Source of the DNA: RUG12461 sp045657665
GTDB lineage: Bacteria; Bacillota; Clostridia; Lachnospirales; Lachnospiraceae
NCBI GenBank assembly: GCA_045657665.1
Contig: JAZOTN010000037.1
Coordinates: 1 to 64,000, forward strand
Length of the DNA stretch: 64,000 bases
Reading direction: 5' to 3'
In this document: one piece after another, positions 24,398 to 32,773 of the stretch
Position numbering within the stretch: position 1 is the stretch's first letter
Layout: the number at the start of each line of letters is the position of its first letter
Notes under the pieces: generated by a model
Told to the model about the DNA's origin: nothing
What the model saw: the letters and a program-made list of their open reading frames with translations, nothing else
Database searches by the model: none
Program-made: the position numbers and the translations under genes

Positions 24398-25260
24398 ACA
24401 CAGTTGACACCACCCATGAACGTATGGAGACACAGAACCGTCCCCTGTCTCCGGAAGAGAGCATTCAAAAAAAGTTTCATAAGCAGCTTTTTTCGCCGTT
24501 TGCCAAGGCATGTAAGACTTATCAGCTTATTGAAGAAGGAGATCATATTGCAGTCTGTATGTCCGGCGGGAAAGATTCCATGCTGATGGCAAAGCTGTTC
24601 CAGGAGATCAAAAGGCACAGACAGGTTGAGTTTGAGCTGACATTTCTTGTTATGGATCCGGGATATAACAGGGAAAACAGGGTGCTGATCGAAAGTAATG
24701 CAAAGACGCTCGGGATTCCGATCACGATATTTGAAAGTACGATCTTTGATGCGGTGGATACCATCGATAAAAATCCATGCTATCTTTGCGCAAGGATGAG
24801 GCGCGGATATCTGTACAGCAAGGCAAAAGAGCTGGGCTGCAACAAGATCGCTCTCGGGCACCATTATGATGATGTGATTGAGACGATATTGATGGGCATG
24901 ATCCACGGAGCTCAGATACAGACCATGATGCCCAAACTCCATAGTACAAATTTCGAAAGCATGGAGCTGATCAGACCGCTCTATCTTGTCAGGGAGGCAG
25001 ATATATGTGCATGGAGAGACTATCATGACCTGCATTTTCTCCGGTGCGCCTGTCATTTCACGGAAACATGTTCAACTATCAATGAAGACGGCACATCCAT
25101 AAGCAAGCGTCTGGAAACCAAGAAGCTGATCGCAGAGCTCAAGAAAACAAATCCGTATGTCGAATCCAACATTTTCAGAAGTGTGGAAAACGTTAATCTG
25201 GATACCGTAATACAGTATAAGAAGGATGGTGTGAGGCATCATTTTCTGGATGATTATTGA
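24394..25260 (+). CDS. TtcA/TilS-type PP-loop ATPase, probable tRNA thiolation enzyme
   Basis: 288 aa. The PP-loop is SGGKDS from Ser57. CYLC (Cys129, Cys132) and the later CACHF region supply cysteines placed as in TtcA, which binds a 4Fe-4S cluster and thiolates C32 of tRNA. FLVMDPGYNRENR and LGHHYDDVIET are family motifs. Codons 11-19 are encoded by a dispersed short repeat (24428-24452), so the first 20 residues are unlikely to be conserved. Activity on tRNA is by family; the exact base is not certain. Confidence 0.85.
   Translation: MNTVDTTHERMETQNRPLSPEESIQKKFHKQLFSPFAKACKTYQLIEEGDHIAVCMSGGKDSMLMAKLFQEIKRHRQVEFELTFLVMDPGYNRENRVLIESNAKTLGIPITIFESTIFDAVDTIDKNPCYLCARMRRGYLYSKAKELGCNKIALGHHYDDVIETILMGMIHGAQIQTMMPKLHSTNFESMELIRPLYLVREADICAWRDYHDLHFLRCACHFTETCSTINEDGTSISKRLETKKLIAELKKTNPYVESNIFRSVENVNLDTVIQYKKDGVRHHFLDDY
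24428..24452 (-). repeat. Dispersed short repeat within the 5' end of the PP-loop gene
   Basis: This is the exact reverse complement of 15631-15655. With two extra bases on its left it also forms an inverted repeat, GGAGACA (24426-24432) with TGTCTCC (24446-24452). It reads in frame through the N-terminus of the PP-loop protein. Confidence 0.8.
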
Positions 25261-25432
25261 GGGGTGTTTCCTAGACTTTTTCCGGAAATTATGCAACAAT
25301 GAGGAGATGTCAGAAGGAGATTTTCCGGGATCGAAGAAGGAAAAATGGAGATCATTCCGGAGGAATCTGACATCGGATCGATGAAGACAAAGAATTCAAA
25401 ATGAGACAGAAGTGAAAGAAAGGCGGTAAAGC

Positions 25433-26179
25433 ATGATGTTGGAGCTGAAAAACCTATCTTATACCGTAACGGAGGAGGGGAGTGATTCGGAGATCCTGAA
25501 CGATGTGAACCTTGTGATCGATTCCCGGAAGTTCGTAGTCATCACAGGACCGAACGGCAGCGGGAAATCGACGCTGGCAAAGCTCATTGCGGGGATCCTG
25601 ACGCCGACAGGCGGACAGATCCTGATGGACGGGCAGGATATTACGGGGCTCAATATCACAGAAAGAGCAAGGCTCGGGATCGGGTTTGCATTCCAGTCAC
25701 CTGTGAAATTTAAGGGACTCAGTGTTCATGATCTTTTGAAGATCGCGGCGGGAAAGGAAATCTCCGTCGGAGACGCCTGCTCGTATCTTTCCGAGGTGGG
25801 GCTTTGCGCAAGGGATTATATTGACCGGGAAGTCAACGCTTCGCTTTCCGGAGGCGAGCTGAAACGTATTGAGATCGCGACAGTGCTGGCGAGGAAGGCA
25901 AAACTTTCCGTTTTTGATGAGCCGGAAGCGGGTATCGACCTCTGGAGCTTTCAGAACCTGATCCGGATCTTTGAGATGATGCAGCGGGAAATCAAGGACA
26001 GCACGATCCTGGTGATCTCCCATCAGGAGAGGATTCTCGGCATTGCCGATGAGATTGTCCTTCTGGAAAACGGGTCTATCAGCCGTCACGGACCGAGAGA
26101 AGAGATGCTTTCCGCGTTGTCCGGCACGGAGGCGAGTCAGGACAAATGCTTCGGAACTGCGGAAAGGGGTGATTGCTGA
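25433..26179 (+). CDS. sufC: SufC-type Fe-S assembly ATPase
   Basis: 248 aa. Walker A is GPNGSGKST, Q-loop FAFQSPVKF, signature LSGGELKR and Walker B LSVFDEPEAGIDL. The DEPEAGIDLWS segment is close to the SufC pattern (DEIDSGLD) but not identical. As in SufC, it would hydrolyse ATP in a soluble complex with a SufB/D scaffold rather than with a membrane domain. The partner follows one base after the stop. No desulfurase (sufS) or sufU is present here, so this is a minimal two-gene SUF set. Starts at ATG 25433 and 25436 are both possible. Confidence 0.88.
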   Translation: MMLELKNLSYTVTEEGSDSEILNDVNLVIDSRKFVVITGPNGSGKSTLAKLIAGILTPTGGQILMDGQDITGLNITERARLGIGFAFQSPVKFKGLSVHDLLKIAAGKEISVGDACSYLSEVGLCARDYIDREVNASLSGGELKRIEIATVLARKAKLSVFDEPEAGIDLWSFQNLIRIFEMMQREIKDSTILVISHQERILGIADEIVLLENGSISRHGPREEMLSALSGTEASQDKCFGTAERGDC

Positions 26180-26180
26180 G

Positions 26181-27107
26181 ATGCTGCAGATGGATGAAAT
26201 ACAAAAAAGACTGATCGCCGAGGTTGCGGATCTTCACGAAACTCCGGTAGGGGCTTACAATTTCCGTGCGAACGGACAGCTTGCGGGGAGAAACACCACA
26301 GCGAACATTGATATCAGGACAAAGGAAGAGGGGAACGGCATTGATATCACGATAAAGCCCGGGACCAAAAACGAGAGCGTTCATATTCCTGTTGTGCTTT
26401 CCGAAAGCGGGCTTAAGGAAACCGTTTACAACGATTTTTATGTCGGCGAGGACAGCGATGTTGTGATCGTCGCAGGCTGTGGGATTGATAACTGCGGCAA
26501 TCAGGATTCCCGGCACGACGGCATTCACCGCTTTTTCGTGGGGAAAAACGCTCATGTGAAATATGTGGAAAAACACTACGGCTCCGGTGACGGAAAGGGA
26601 AAGAGGCTGCTAAACCCTGTGACCGAGGTCCATATGGAAGAGAACAGCCGGATGGAGATGGAAATGGCCCAGATCAAAGGCGTTGACTCCACGGAACGAT
26701 CGACGATCGCCGAGCTGAAAGCCGGCGCGAATCTGGCGGTAAGGGAACGGCTCATGACGCATGGAGAGCAGAATGCCATCAGCCTTTATAAGGTCACGAT
26801 CGACGGTGAGGGCGGCAGCGCCGATGTGGTATCGAGATCTGTTGCGAGAGACCACTCTTATCAGAAGTTTGATGCCTGTGTGATCGGAAACGCACCCTGC
26901 CACGGGCATACGGAATGTGATTCGATCATCATGGACGAAGGACGGATCCTTGCAGTGCCGTCCCTGGAGGCAAATGATGTGGATGCCGAGCTGTTTCATG
27001 AGGCGGCGATCGGAAAGATTGCGGGTGAACAGCTCATAAAATTGATGACGCTGGGTCTTACAGAAGCAGAAGCGGAAGAACAGATCATAAATGGATTTTT
27101 AAAATAG
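26181..27107 (+). CDS. sufB: SufB/SufD-family Fe-S scaffold protein
   Basis: 308 aa from ATG 26181 (GAAAGGGG upstream); longer frames into sufC were discarded. It is short for SufB (about 470 aa) but has the core beta-helix and the C-terminal family signature HGHTECDSIIMDEG and AELFHEAAIGKIAGEQL, including the conserved Cys and His that bind the nascent cluster in SufBD. With SufC it would assemble Fe-S clusters from sulfur supplied by another enzyme. A single B/D-type protein would have to act as a homodimer. The stop is followed by a 116-base gap before carB. Confidence 0.88.
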   Translation: MLQMDEIQKRLIAEVADLHETPVGAYNFRANGQLAGRNTTANIDIRTKEEGNGIDITIKPGTKNESVHIPVVLSESGLKETVYNDFYVGEDSDVVIVAGCGIDNCGNQDSRHDGIHRFFVGKNAHVKYVEKHYGSGDGKGKRLLNPVTEVHMEENSRMEMEMAQIKGVDSTERSTIAELKAGANLAVRERLMTHGEQNAISLYKVTIDGEGGSADVVSRSVARDHSYQKFDACVIGNAPCHGHTECDSIIMDEGRILAVPSLEANDVDAELFHEAAIGKIAGEQLIKLMTLGLTEAEAEEQIINGFLK

Positions 27108-27223
27108 GATTTAACAAATGCAGCCATATCTATTGTCTGATTATTTGAAAACGCTTGCGGACGGAATGGGTTGCATTTAAAATAGGATAGGATCATCCGA
27201 AAAGAGGAAAGGTGGCAAAGGGA

Positions 27224-30200
27224 ATGGCTCAGAGGAAAGATATCAAAAAAGTGCTGATCATCGGTTCCGGACCCATAGTGATCGGACAGGCATGCGAGTT
27301 TGATTATTCCGGAACACAGGCGTGTAAGGCGCTCAGAAGTCTCGGATATGAGATTGTTCTGGTAAATTCCAACCCGGCAACGATCATGACAGATCCGGAG
27401 ATGGCGGATAAAACCTACATAGAGCCGCTCAACATAAACCGCGTGAAGGCGATCATTGAAAAAGAACGGCCGGACGCGCTCCTTCCCAATCTCGGAGGAC
27501 AGTCGGGACTCAACCTCTGTGCAGAGCTTTATAAAGCGGGAGTCCTGGATAAATACGGGGTAAAAGTGATCGGCGTACAGGTGGATGCCATCGAACGCGG
27601 CGAAGACCGGATTGAGTTCAAGAAGACCATGGACAGTCTCGGGATCGGGATGGCAAGGTCAAAGGCGTGCTACAGCATCGAAGAAGCGCTTGCGGAGGCG
27701 GATGAACTCGGCTATCCGGTGGTTCTGCGTCCCGCGTATACGATGGGCGGAGCCGGAGGCGGCCTGGTCTATAATAAAGAGGAATTGCGGACAGTTTGCG
27801 CGAGAGGACTTGCTGCATCGCTGATCCATCAGGTTCTTGTGGAAGAATCCATCCTCGGCTGGGAAGAACTTGAGCTTGAGGTGGTCCGGGATAAAGACAA
27901 TAACATGATCACGGTCTGCTTTATCGAAAACGTGGATCCGGTGGGCGTGCATACGGGTGATTCCTTCTGTACGGCGCCGATGCTGACGATCGACGAAGAT
28001 CTTCAGAAAGAGCTCCAGCGGCAGGCGTACCGCATAGTGGAGCATATCGGTGTCATCGGCGGAACAAACGTACAGTTTGCCCATGATCCGAAAACCGGAC
28101 GGGTGATCGTGATCGAGATCAACCCGAGAACCTCCCGGTCCTCGGCGCTCGCATCCAAAGCGACAGGATTTCCGATCGCACTGGTTTCCGCAAAGCTTGC
28201 AACCGGTCTGACGCTGGCGGAGCTTCCGGATTCAAAATTCGGCACACTGGATAAATATGAGCCGAACGGTGATTATGTGGTGGTGAAGTTTGCACGCTGG
28301 GCATTTGAGAAATTCCATGGTGTGGAAGACAAGCTCGGAACACAGATGCGTGCCGTCGGCGAGGTCATGAGTATCGGAAAGAATTTCCGTGAGGCCTTTC
28401 AGAAGGCGATCCGCTCCCTGGAGAAGGATCGTTACGGTCTCGGCTGTGTTGAAAAATACCGTGAAATGGAAAAGAGCGAGCTGCTGCGTCTTCTTAAGGA
28501 CGCTTCATCCGAGCGCTATTTCCTGATGTATGCGGCTCTGCAGAAGGGTGTTACCGTTGAGGAACTTCATGAGATCACGATGGTGAAGCATTACTTCCTC
28601 AATGAGATGAAAGCACTCGCAGAGGAAGAAGATGAAATAAAATCGAAATTTAATAATAAGGTTCCAGACGCACAGACGCTGAAGAAAGCAAAAGAAGACG
28701 GCTTCTCAGACAAGTATCTTGCAAAGCTCCTCGGAGTTTCAGAGGATGAGATCCGGAAAGGAAGAGAAAACGCGGGCCTTAGGGAAACGTGGGACGGCGT
28801 TCATGTTTACGGAACGGATGGAAGCGCGTATTATTATTCAACCTATGCGGATGCGCCTGTTTCCATGCCGCCTTTGGATTCCGGGAAGAAGAAGATCATG
28901 ATCCTCGGCGGAGGACCGAACCGGATCGGCCAGGGCATCGAATTTGACTACTGCTGTGTCCACGCATCCCTGGCGCTGAAAAAACTCGGCTTTGAGACGA
29001 TCATCGTGAACTGCAATCCGGAAACGGTTTCCACGGATTATGATACATCGGACAGGCTGTACTTTGAGCCGCTTACACTGGAGGACGTGCTTCAGATCTA
29101 TCGCAGCGAACAGCCGGTCGGCGTGATCGCGCAGTTCGGCGGGCAGACGCCGCTCAACCTTTCGGCGAAGCTGAAAGAGGAGGGCGTCAACATCCTCGGA
29201 ACAACGCCGGAGGTGATCGATCTGGCGGAGGATCGTGACCAGTTCCGTATGATGATGGAAAAACTCGGCATCCCCATGGCGGAAGCCGGGATGGCATCCA
29301 CCGTCGACGAGGCAAAGGATATTGCGGGAAGGATCGGTTATCCGGTTATGGTAAGACCTTCCTTTGTACTTGGCGGACGCGGGATGGAGATCGTCAGGGA
29401 TCCGGAAAGCATGGAGGAATACATGCGTGCCGCGGTTGGTGTAACACCCGACCGTCCGATCCTGATTGACCGTTTCCTACAGAATGCGATGGAATGTGAG
29501 GCGGATGCGATCAGTGACGGGAAAGAAGCGTTTGTTCCGGCGGTGATGGAACACATCGAGCTGGCGGGGATTCATTCCGGTGATTCCGCATGTATCGTTC
29601 CGTCAAAGCATATCCCGGAAAAACACCTTAAGACCATTGAGGAATATACCAGAAAGATCGCTGTGGAAATGAACGTGGTCGGACTGATGAATATGCAGTA
29701 TGCCATTGAGAACGACACGGTCTATGTTCTGGAGGCAAATCCGAGGGCAAGCCGGACGGTACCGCTTGTTTCCAAGGTTTGCGGCATCCGTATGGTGCCG
29801 ATCGCGACCGATATCATTACATCGGGCATTACAGGACGCTTATCTCCGATCCCGGAGCTGATCGCTTCGAAAAAGAAAGGGGAGCCGCTCTATTACGGTG
29901 TCAAGGAAGCGGTGTTCCCGTTCTCGATGTTCCCGGAGGTGGATCCGGTATTAGGTCCTGAGATGCGTTCCACCGGTGAAGTGCTGGGACTTGCAAAAAC
30001 ACCGGGAGAGGCATTTTTCAAGGCGGAGGAAGGCGCCGGGATGGCGCTGCCGCTTAGTGGCGCGGTACTGATCTCTCTGAATGACGATGACAAACCGGCT
30101 GCGGCTGAGATCGCTAAGAGCTTTTCCGAAAACGGATTTACAATCTACGCAACCGGACAGACCTACTCCGTTATTACGGAAGCGGGGATCCCGGCGAAGC

Positions 30201-30469
30201 GTGTGATGAAGAATTTTGAGGGTGGACGCCCGAATGTGGAGGATCTGATCAAAAACGGTGAGGTGCAGATGATCATCAATTCTCCGATCGGGAAGGGCGC
30301 CGAACATGATGACGGATACTTAAGACGTGCGGCGATCAAGGCAAGGATTCCCTATGTGACTACAGTTGCGGCGGGACGTGCAGCGGCGGAAGGCATCCGG
30401 GAGGTTGAGAAGTTTGGGAGCGCCAATATCCGTTCCCTGCAGGAATATCAGCAGGGCAGTGTGCTCTAG
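27224..30469 (+). CDS. carB: Carbamoyl-phosphate synthase large subunit
   Basis: 1081 aa, full length. It makes carbamoyl phosphate from bicarbonate, ammonia and two ATP for pyrimidine and arginine synthesis. Two ATP-grasp halves are evident: KKVLIIGSGPIVIGQACEFD and GGGPNRIGQGIEFDYCCVHA, each followed by its preATP-grasp and grasp parts, then a C-terminal MGS-like allosteric domain (IYATGQTYSVITEAGIPA). ATG 27224 is preferred over GTG 27212 because the GAGGAAAGG site is better spaced. No carA is next to it, which is unusual; the glutaminase subunit must be elsewhere. Confidence 0.97.
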   Translation: MAQRKDIKKVLIIGSGPIVIGQACEFDYSGTQACKALRSLGYEIVLVNSNPATIMTDPEMADKTYIEPLNINRVKAIIEKERPDALLPNLGGQSGLNLCAELYKAGVLDKYGVKVIGVQVDAIERGEDRIEFKKTMDSLGIGMARSKACYSIEEALAEADELGYPVVLRPAYTMGGAGGGLVYNKEELRTVCARGLAASLIHQVLVEESILGWEELELEVVRDKDNNMITVCFIENVDPVGVHTGDSFCTAPMLTIDEDLQKELQRQAYRIVEHIGVIGGTNVQFAHDPKTGRVIVIEINPRTSRSSALASKATGFPIALVSAKLATGLTLAELPDSKFGTLDKYEPNGDYVVVKFARWAFEKFHGVEDKLGTQMRAVGEVMSIGKNFREAFQKAIRSLEKDRYGLGCVEKYREMEKSELLRLLKDASSERYFLMYAALQKGVTVEELHEITMVKHYFLNEMKALAEEEDEIKSKFNNKVPDAQTLKKAKEDGFSDKYLAKLLGVSEDEIRKGRENAGLRETWDGVHVYGTDGSAYYYSTYADAPVSMPPLDSGKKKIMILGGGPNRIGQGIEFDYCCVHASLALKKLGFETIIVNCNPETVSTDYDTSDRLYFEPLTLEDVLQIYRSEQPVGVIAQFGGQTPLNLSAKLKEEGVNILGTTPEVIDLAEDRDQFRMMMEKLGIPMAEAGMASTVDEAKDIAGRIGYPVMVRPSFVLGGRGMEIVRDPESMEEYMRAAVGVTPDRPILIDRFLQNAMECEADAISDGKEAFVPAVMEHIELAGIHSGDSACIVPSKHIPEKHLKTIEEYTRKIAVEMNVVGLMNMQYAIENDTVYVLEANPRASRTVPLVSKVCGIRMVPIATDIITSGITGRLSPIPELIASKKKGEPLYYGVKEAVFPFSMFPEVDPVLGPEMRSTGEVLGLAKTPGEAFFKAEEGAGMALPLSGAVLISLNDDDKPAAAEIAKSFSENGFTIYATGQTYSVITEAGIPAKRVMKNFEGGRPNVEDLIKNGEVQMIINSPIGKGAEHDDGYLRRAAIKARIPYVTTVAAGRAAAEGIREVEKFGSANIRSLQEYQQGSVL

Positions 30470-30498
30470 TATTATTTGAGGAATGATGAGGGGGTAAC

Positions 30499-31464
30499 AT
30501 GGAAACACCGGAAAGTAGGTACATGGACGCATTTCTACGGATTGCGGGGAAGAGTTTTGCGGATTATCTCGGTTTTCCGTCTTTTTGGGAGTATCTTGAA
30601 AGGACATGCTGGTTCCGCGCGAATTTAAGCAGCGGCAAGATTGAGGAGAAGCATTTGACCGGTGCGCTTTTTGGGGAACCCGGACTTGAGGAAGAGGATT
30701 CCTATGACGGGTTTGTCGAGAAGCTTCTTTTGGCGGAATCAGAGCTTGCCGGCTTTTTTGATAAGGAGAAGCTCGTGAGCATTTATAACGGAGGCGAAGA
30801 CTTTGCCTGCGGAGACGGAGATATCGAAACCTCAAGCGGAAGGATCCGTGTTTTGGCGTCCTGTGAACTGGACAGCGAAAAGGGTGAAGTAAGCGGGCTT
30901 TTTGTCCTCAGTGATGTTTCGGGTCTTTATGATTCGCATACGCTTGCGCGGAAATATGCGGAGTATGATCCGCTGACGGAGCTTTTAAGCCGTCATGCAG
31001 CCGATGTCTACGGGAAAGAGTATCTTTCGACGCATCCGGATGAAGATGCGGTGATGGTTCTTTTGGAGGTGGATCACTTCAAGGATCTGAACGATCGTTA
31101 CGGACACTATATCGGTGACATCATACTGAAAACGATTGCAAAGGAGCTCACGTCCTTTTTCGGGCACGAGGCGATCATCGCCCGAAACGGAGGGCAGGAG
31201 TTTATCGTTATGCTGAAGGATGTTGATCCGGAGGAAGCGGAAGAAAGGATCCAGGTCTTTGCCGAGGCTACGCATCAGGTGGAAAGCGAAGGCAGTACCT
31301 ATCCGTACACGTTTTCCGTCGGGTACTGCTTCTATCCGACGCAGGGGATCCTTTACCATGACCTGGCCCGCAAAGCTGATAAGGCTAAGTTCAATATCAA
31401 GCTCGGGGGAGGCAACTCCTGCTGCAAGTTTGAAAGTGAAATGATGGAGCTGAACAACTTCTAA
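30499..31464 (+). CDS. Degenerate GGDEF domain protein
   Basis: 321 aa, soluble. The N-terminal 150 residues are a PAS-like sensor region. The C-terminal domain is a GGDEF fold: DHFKDLNDRYGHYIGDIILK, then NGGQEFIVMLKD where GG(D/E)EF should be. The third residue is Gln, so diguanylate cyclase activity is doubtful, and the RxxD inhibitory site is not seen. It may bind GTP or c-di-GMP as a sensor. It sits between carB and hisS in the same direction, 11 bases before hisS. Confidence 0.8.
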   Translation: METPESRYMDAFLRIAGKSFADYLGFPSFWEYLERTCWFRANLSSGKIEEKHLTGALFGEPGLEEEDSYDGFVEKLLLAESELAGFFDKEKLVSIYNGGEDFACGDGDIETSSGRIRVLASCELDSEKGEVSGLFVLSDVSGLYDSHTLARKYAEYDPLTELLSRHAADVYGKEYLSTHPDEDAVMVLLEVDHFKDLNDRYGHYIGDIILKTIAKELTSFFGHEAIIARNGGQEFIVMLKDVDPEEAEERIQVFAEATHQVESEGSTYPYTFSVGYCFYPTQGILYHDLARKADKAKFNIKLGGGNSCCKFESEMMELNNF

Positions 31465-31475
31465 GGAGAAACCAT

Positions 31476-32735
31476 ATGCCACTCAGTAAAAAGCCGGTAA
31501 ACGGCATGAAGGACATTCTGCCCCGGGAAATGGAGATCCGTGATTATGTGACATCCGTGATCAAAAAGACCTACCGGGAATTCGGATTCACGCCGATCGA
31601 AACGCCTTTGATGGAGAACATCGCAAACCTGACCAACAAACAGGGGGGAGAAAACGAGAAGCTGATCTTCAAAGTACTGAAGCGGGGGGAAAAGCTGGAT
31701 CTTTCCTCGGCAAAGGAGGAAGCGGACGTCGTAGATTATGGAATGCGTTACGACCTGACCGTTCCCCTTTGCCGTTTTTATGCGAACCACGCAAATGAGC
31801 TTCCTACGCCGTTCAAGGCGCTTCAGATCGGAAGTGTTTTCCGGGCGGATAGACCCCAGCGCGGACGATACCGCCAGTTTACACAGTGTGATATCGACAT
31901 TCTGGGCGAAAGCGGAAATCTGGCCGAGATCGAGCTGATCCTTGCCACCACGACGACCCTCGGGCGACTTGGATTCAAAGGATTTGAGATCCGGATTAAT
32001 GAGCGAAAGATCTTAAAAGCCATGGCAGCATGGAGCGGCTTCCCGGAGGACCGTTACGACAGCATTTTTATTACGCTGGATAAGCTTGATAAGATCGGGA
32101 TTGACGGGGTTTCGGCAGAACTCAGGGAAGACGGCTTTCCGGATGGAGCCATTGAGAAATATACCGGGCTTTTCCGGGAGCTTTCCGGACGCAGGGACGT
32201 AGCAGACGGAGTTTCCTATCTGACGGAAACGCTGGGCGGATACCTGGATCCCTCTATCGCAGATAATCTGAAAGAAATCGCTTCGGCAGTAGAGGGCGCA
32301 AAGGATGCGGATTTTGAGCTTGTCTTTGATCCGACGCTGGTGAGAGGGATGAGCTATTACACAGGAACGATCTTTGAGATCGCCATCCCGGAATTCGGCG
32401 GAAGCTGCGGAGGCGGCGGAAGGTACGATGAAATGATCGGCAACTTTACGGGCAATCAGGTCAGCGCCTGCGGATTTTCCATCGGGTTTGAGAGGATCAT
32501 CCTCCTTCTTTTGGAGAGTGGTTTCACAGTACCCGAAAGTACCGGGAAAACGGCTTATCTGATCGAGAAGGGCTATCCTGCGGAGAAAATCCCGGCTGTC
32601 ATGCGTGAAGCGAAGGCGGAGCGCGAAGCAGGAAAACAGATCCTGGTGGTTCGGATGAACAAGAACAAAAAGTTCCAGAAGGAACAGCTTTCCCAACAAG
32701 GATATGATGAATTCAAAGAATTCTTCAATAATTAA
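31476..32735 (+). CDS. hisS: Histidyl-tRNA synthetase
   Basis: 419 aa class II synthetase that charges tRNA-His. Motif 2 is VFRADRPQRGRYRQFTQCD and the histidine A motif is LVRGMSYYTGTIFEI, followed by GGGGRYDEMIGNF. The C-terminal anticodon-binding domain is present. Length is normal. AAGGAG precedes the start. Together with aspS 39 bases downstream it forms the usual clostridial hisS-aspS pair. Confidence 0.97.
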   Translation: MPLSKKPVNGMKDILPREMEIRDYVTSVIKKTYREFGFTPIETPLMENIANLTNKQGGENEKLIFKVLKRGEKLDLSSAKEEADVVDYGMRYDLTVPLCRFYANHANELPTPFKALQIGSVFRADRPQRGRYRQFTQCDIDILGESGNLAEIELILATTTTLGRLGFKGFEIRINERKILKAMAAWSGFPEDRYDSIFITLDKLDKIGIDGVSAELREDGFPDGAIEKYTGLFRELSGRRDVADGVSYLTETLGGYLDPSIADNLKEIASAVEGAKDADFELVFDPTLVRGMSYYTGTIFEIAIPEFGGSCGGGGRYDEMIGNFTGNQVSACGFSIGFERIILLLLESGFTVPESTGKTAYLIEKGYPAEKIPAVMREAKAEREAGKQILVVRMNKNKKFQKEQLSQQGYDEFKEFFNN

Positions 32736-32773
32736 ATTTTGATATTATTTTTCAGAAAGAGAGACGGATACTT

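Noticed and set aside
24404..24586. 60-codon frame inside the PP-loop gene with Arg-rich start
   Set aside because: Shadow frame created by the short repeat at 24428-24452.
25306..25374. Inverted repeat GATGTCAGA/TCTGACATC upstream of sufC
   Set aside because: The arms are 51 bases apart with no T tract and no clear inner structure; could be chance or a weak operator.
27101..27187. Direct repeat of TTAAAATAGGAT between sufB and carB
   Set aside because: Short and AT-rich; no sign of an element between the copies.
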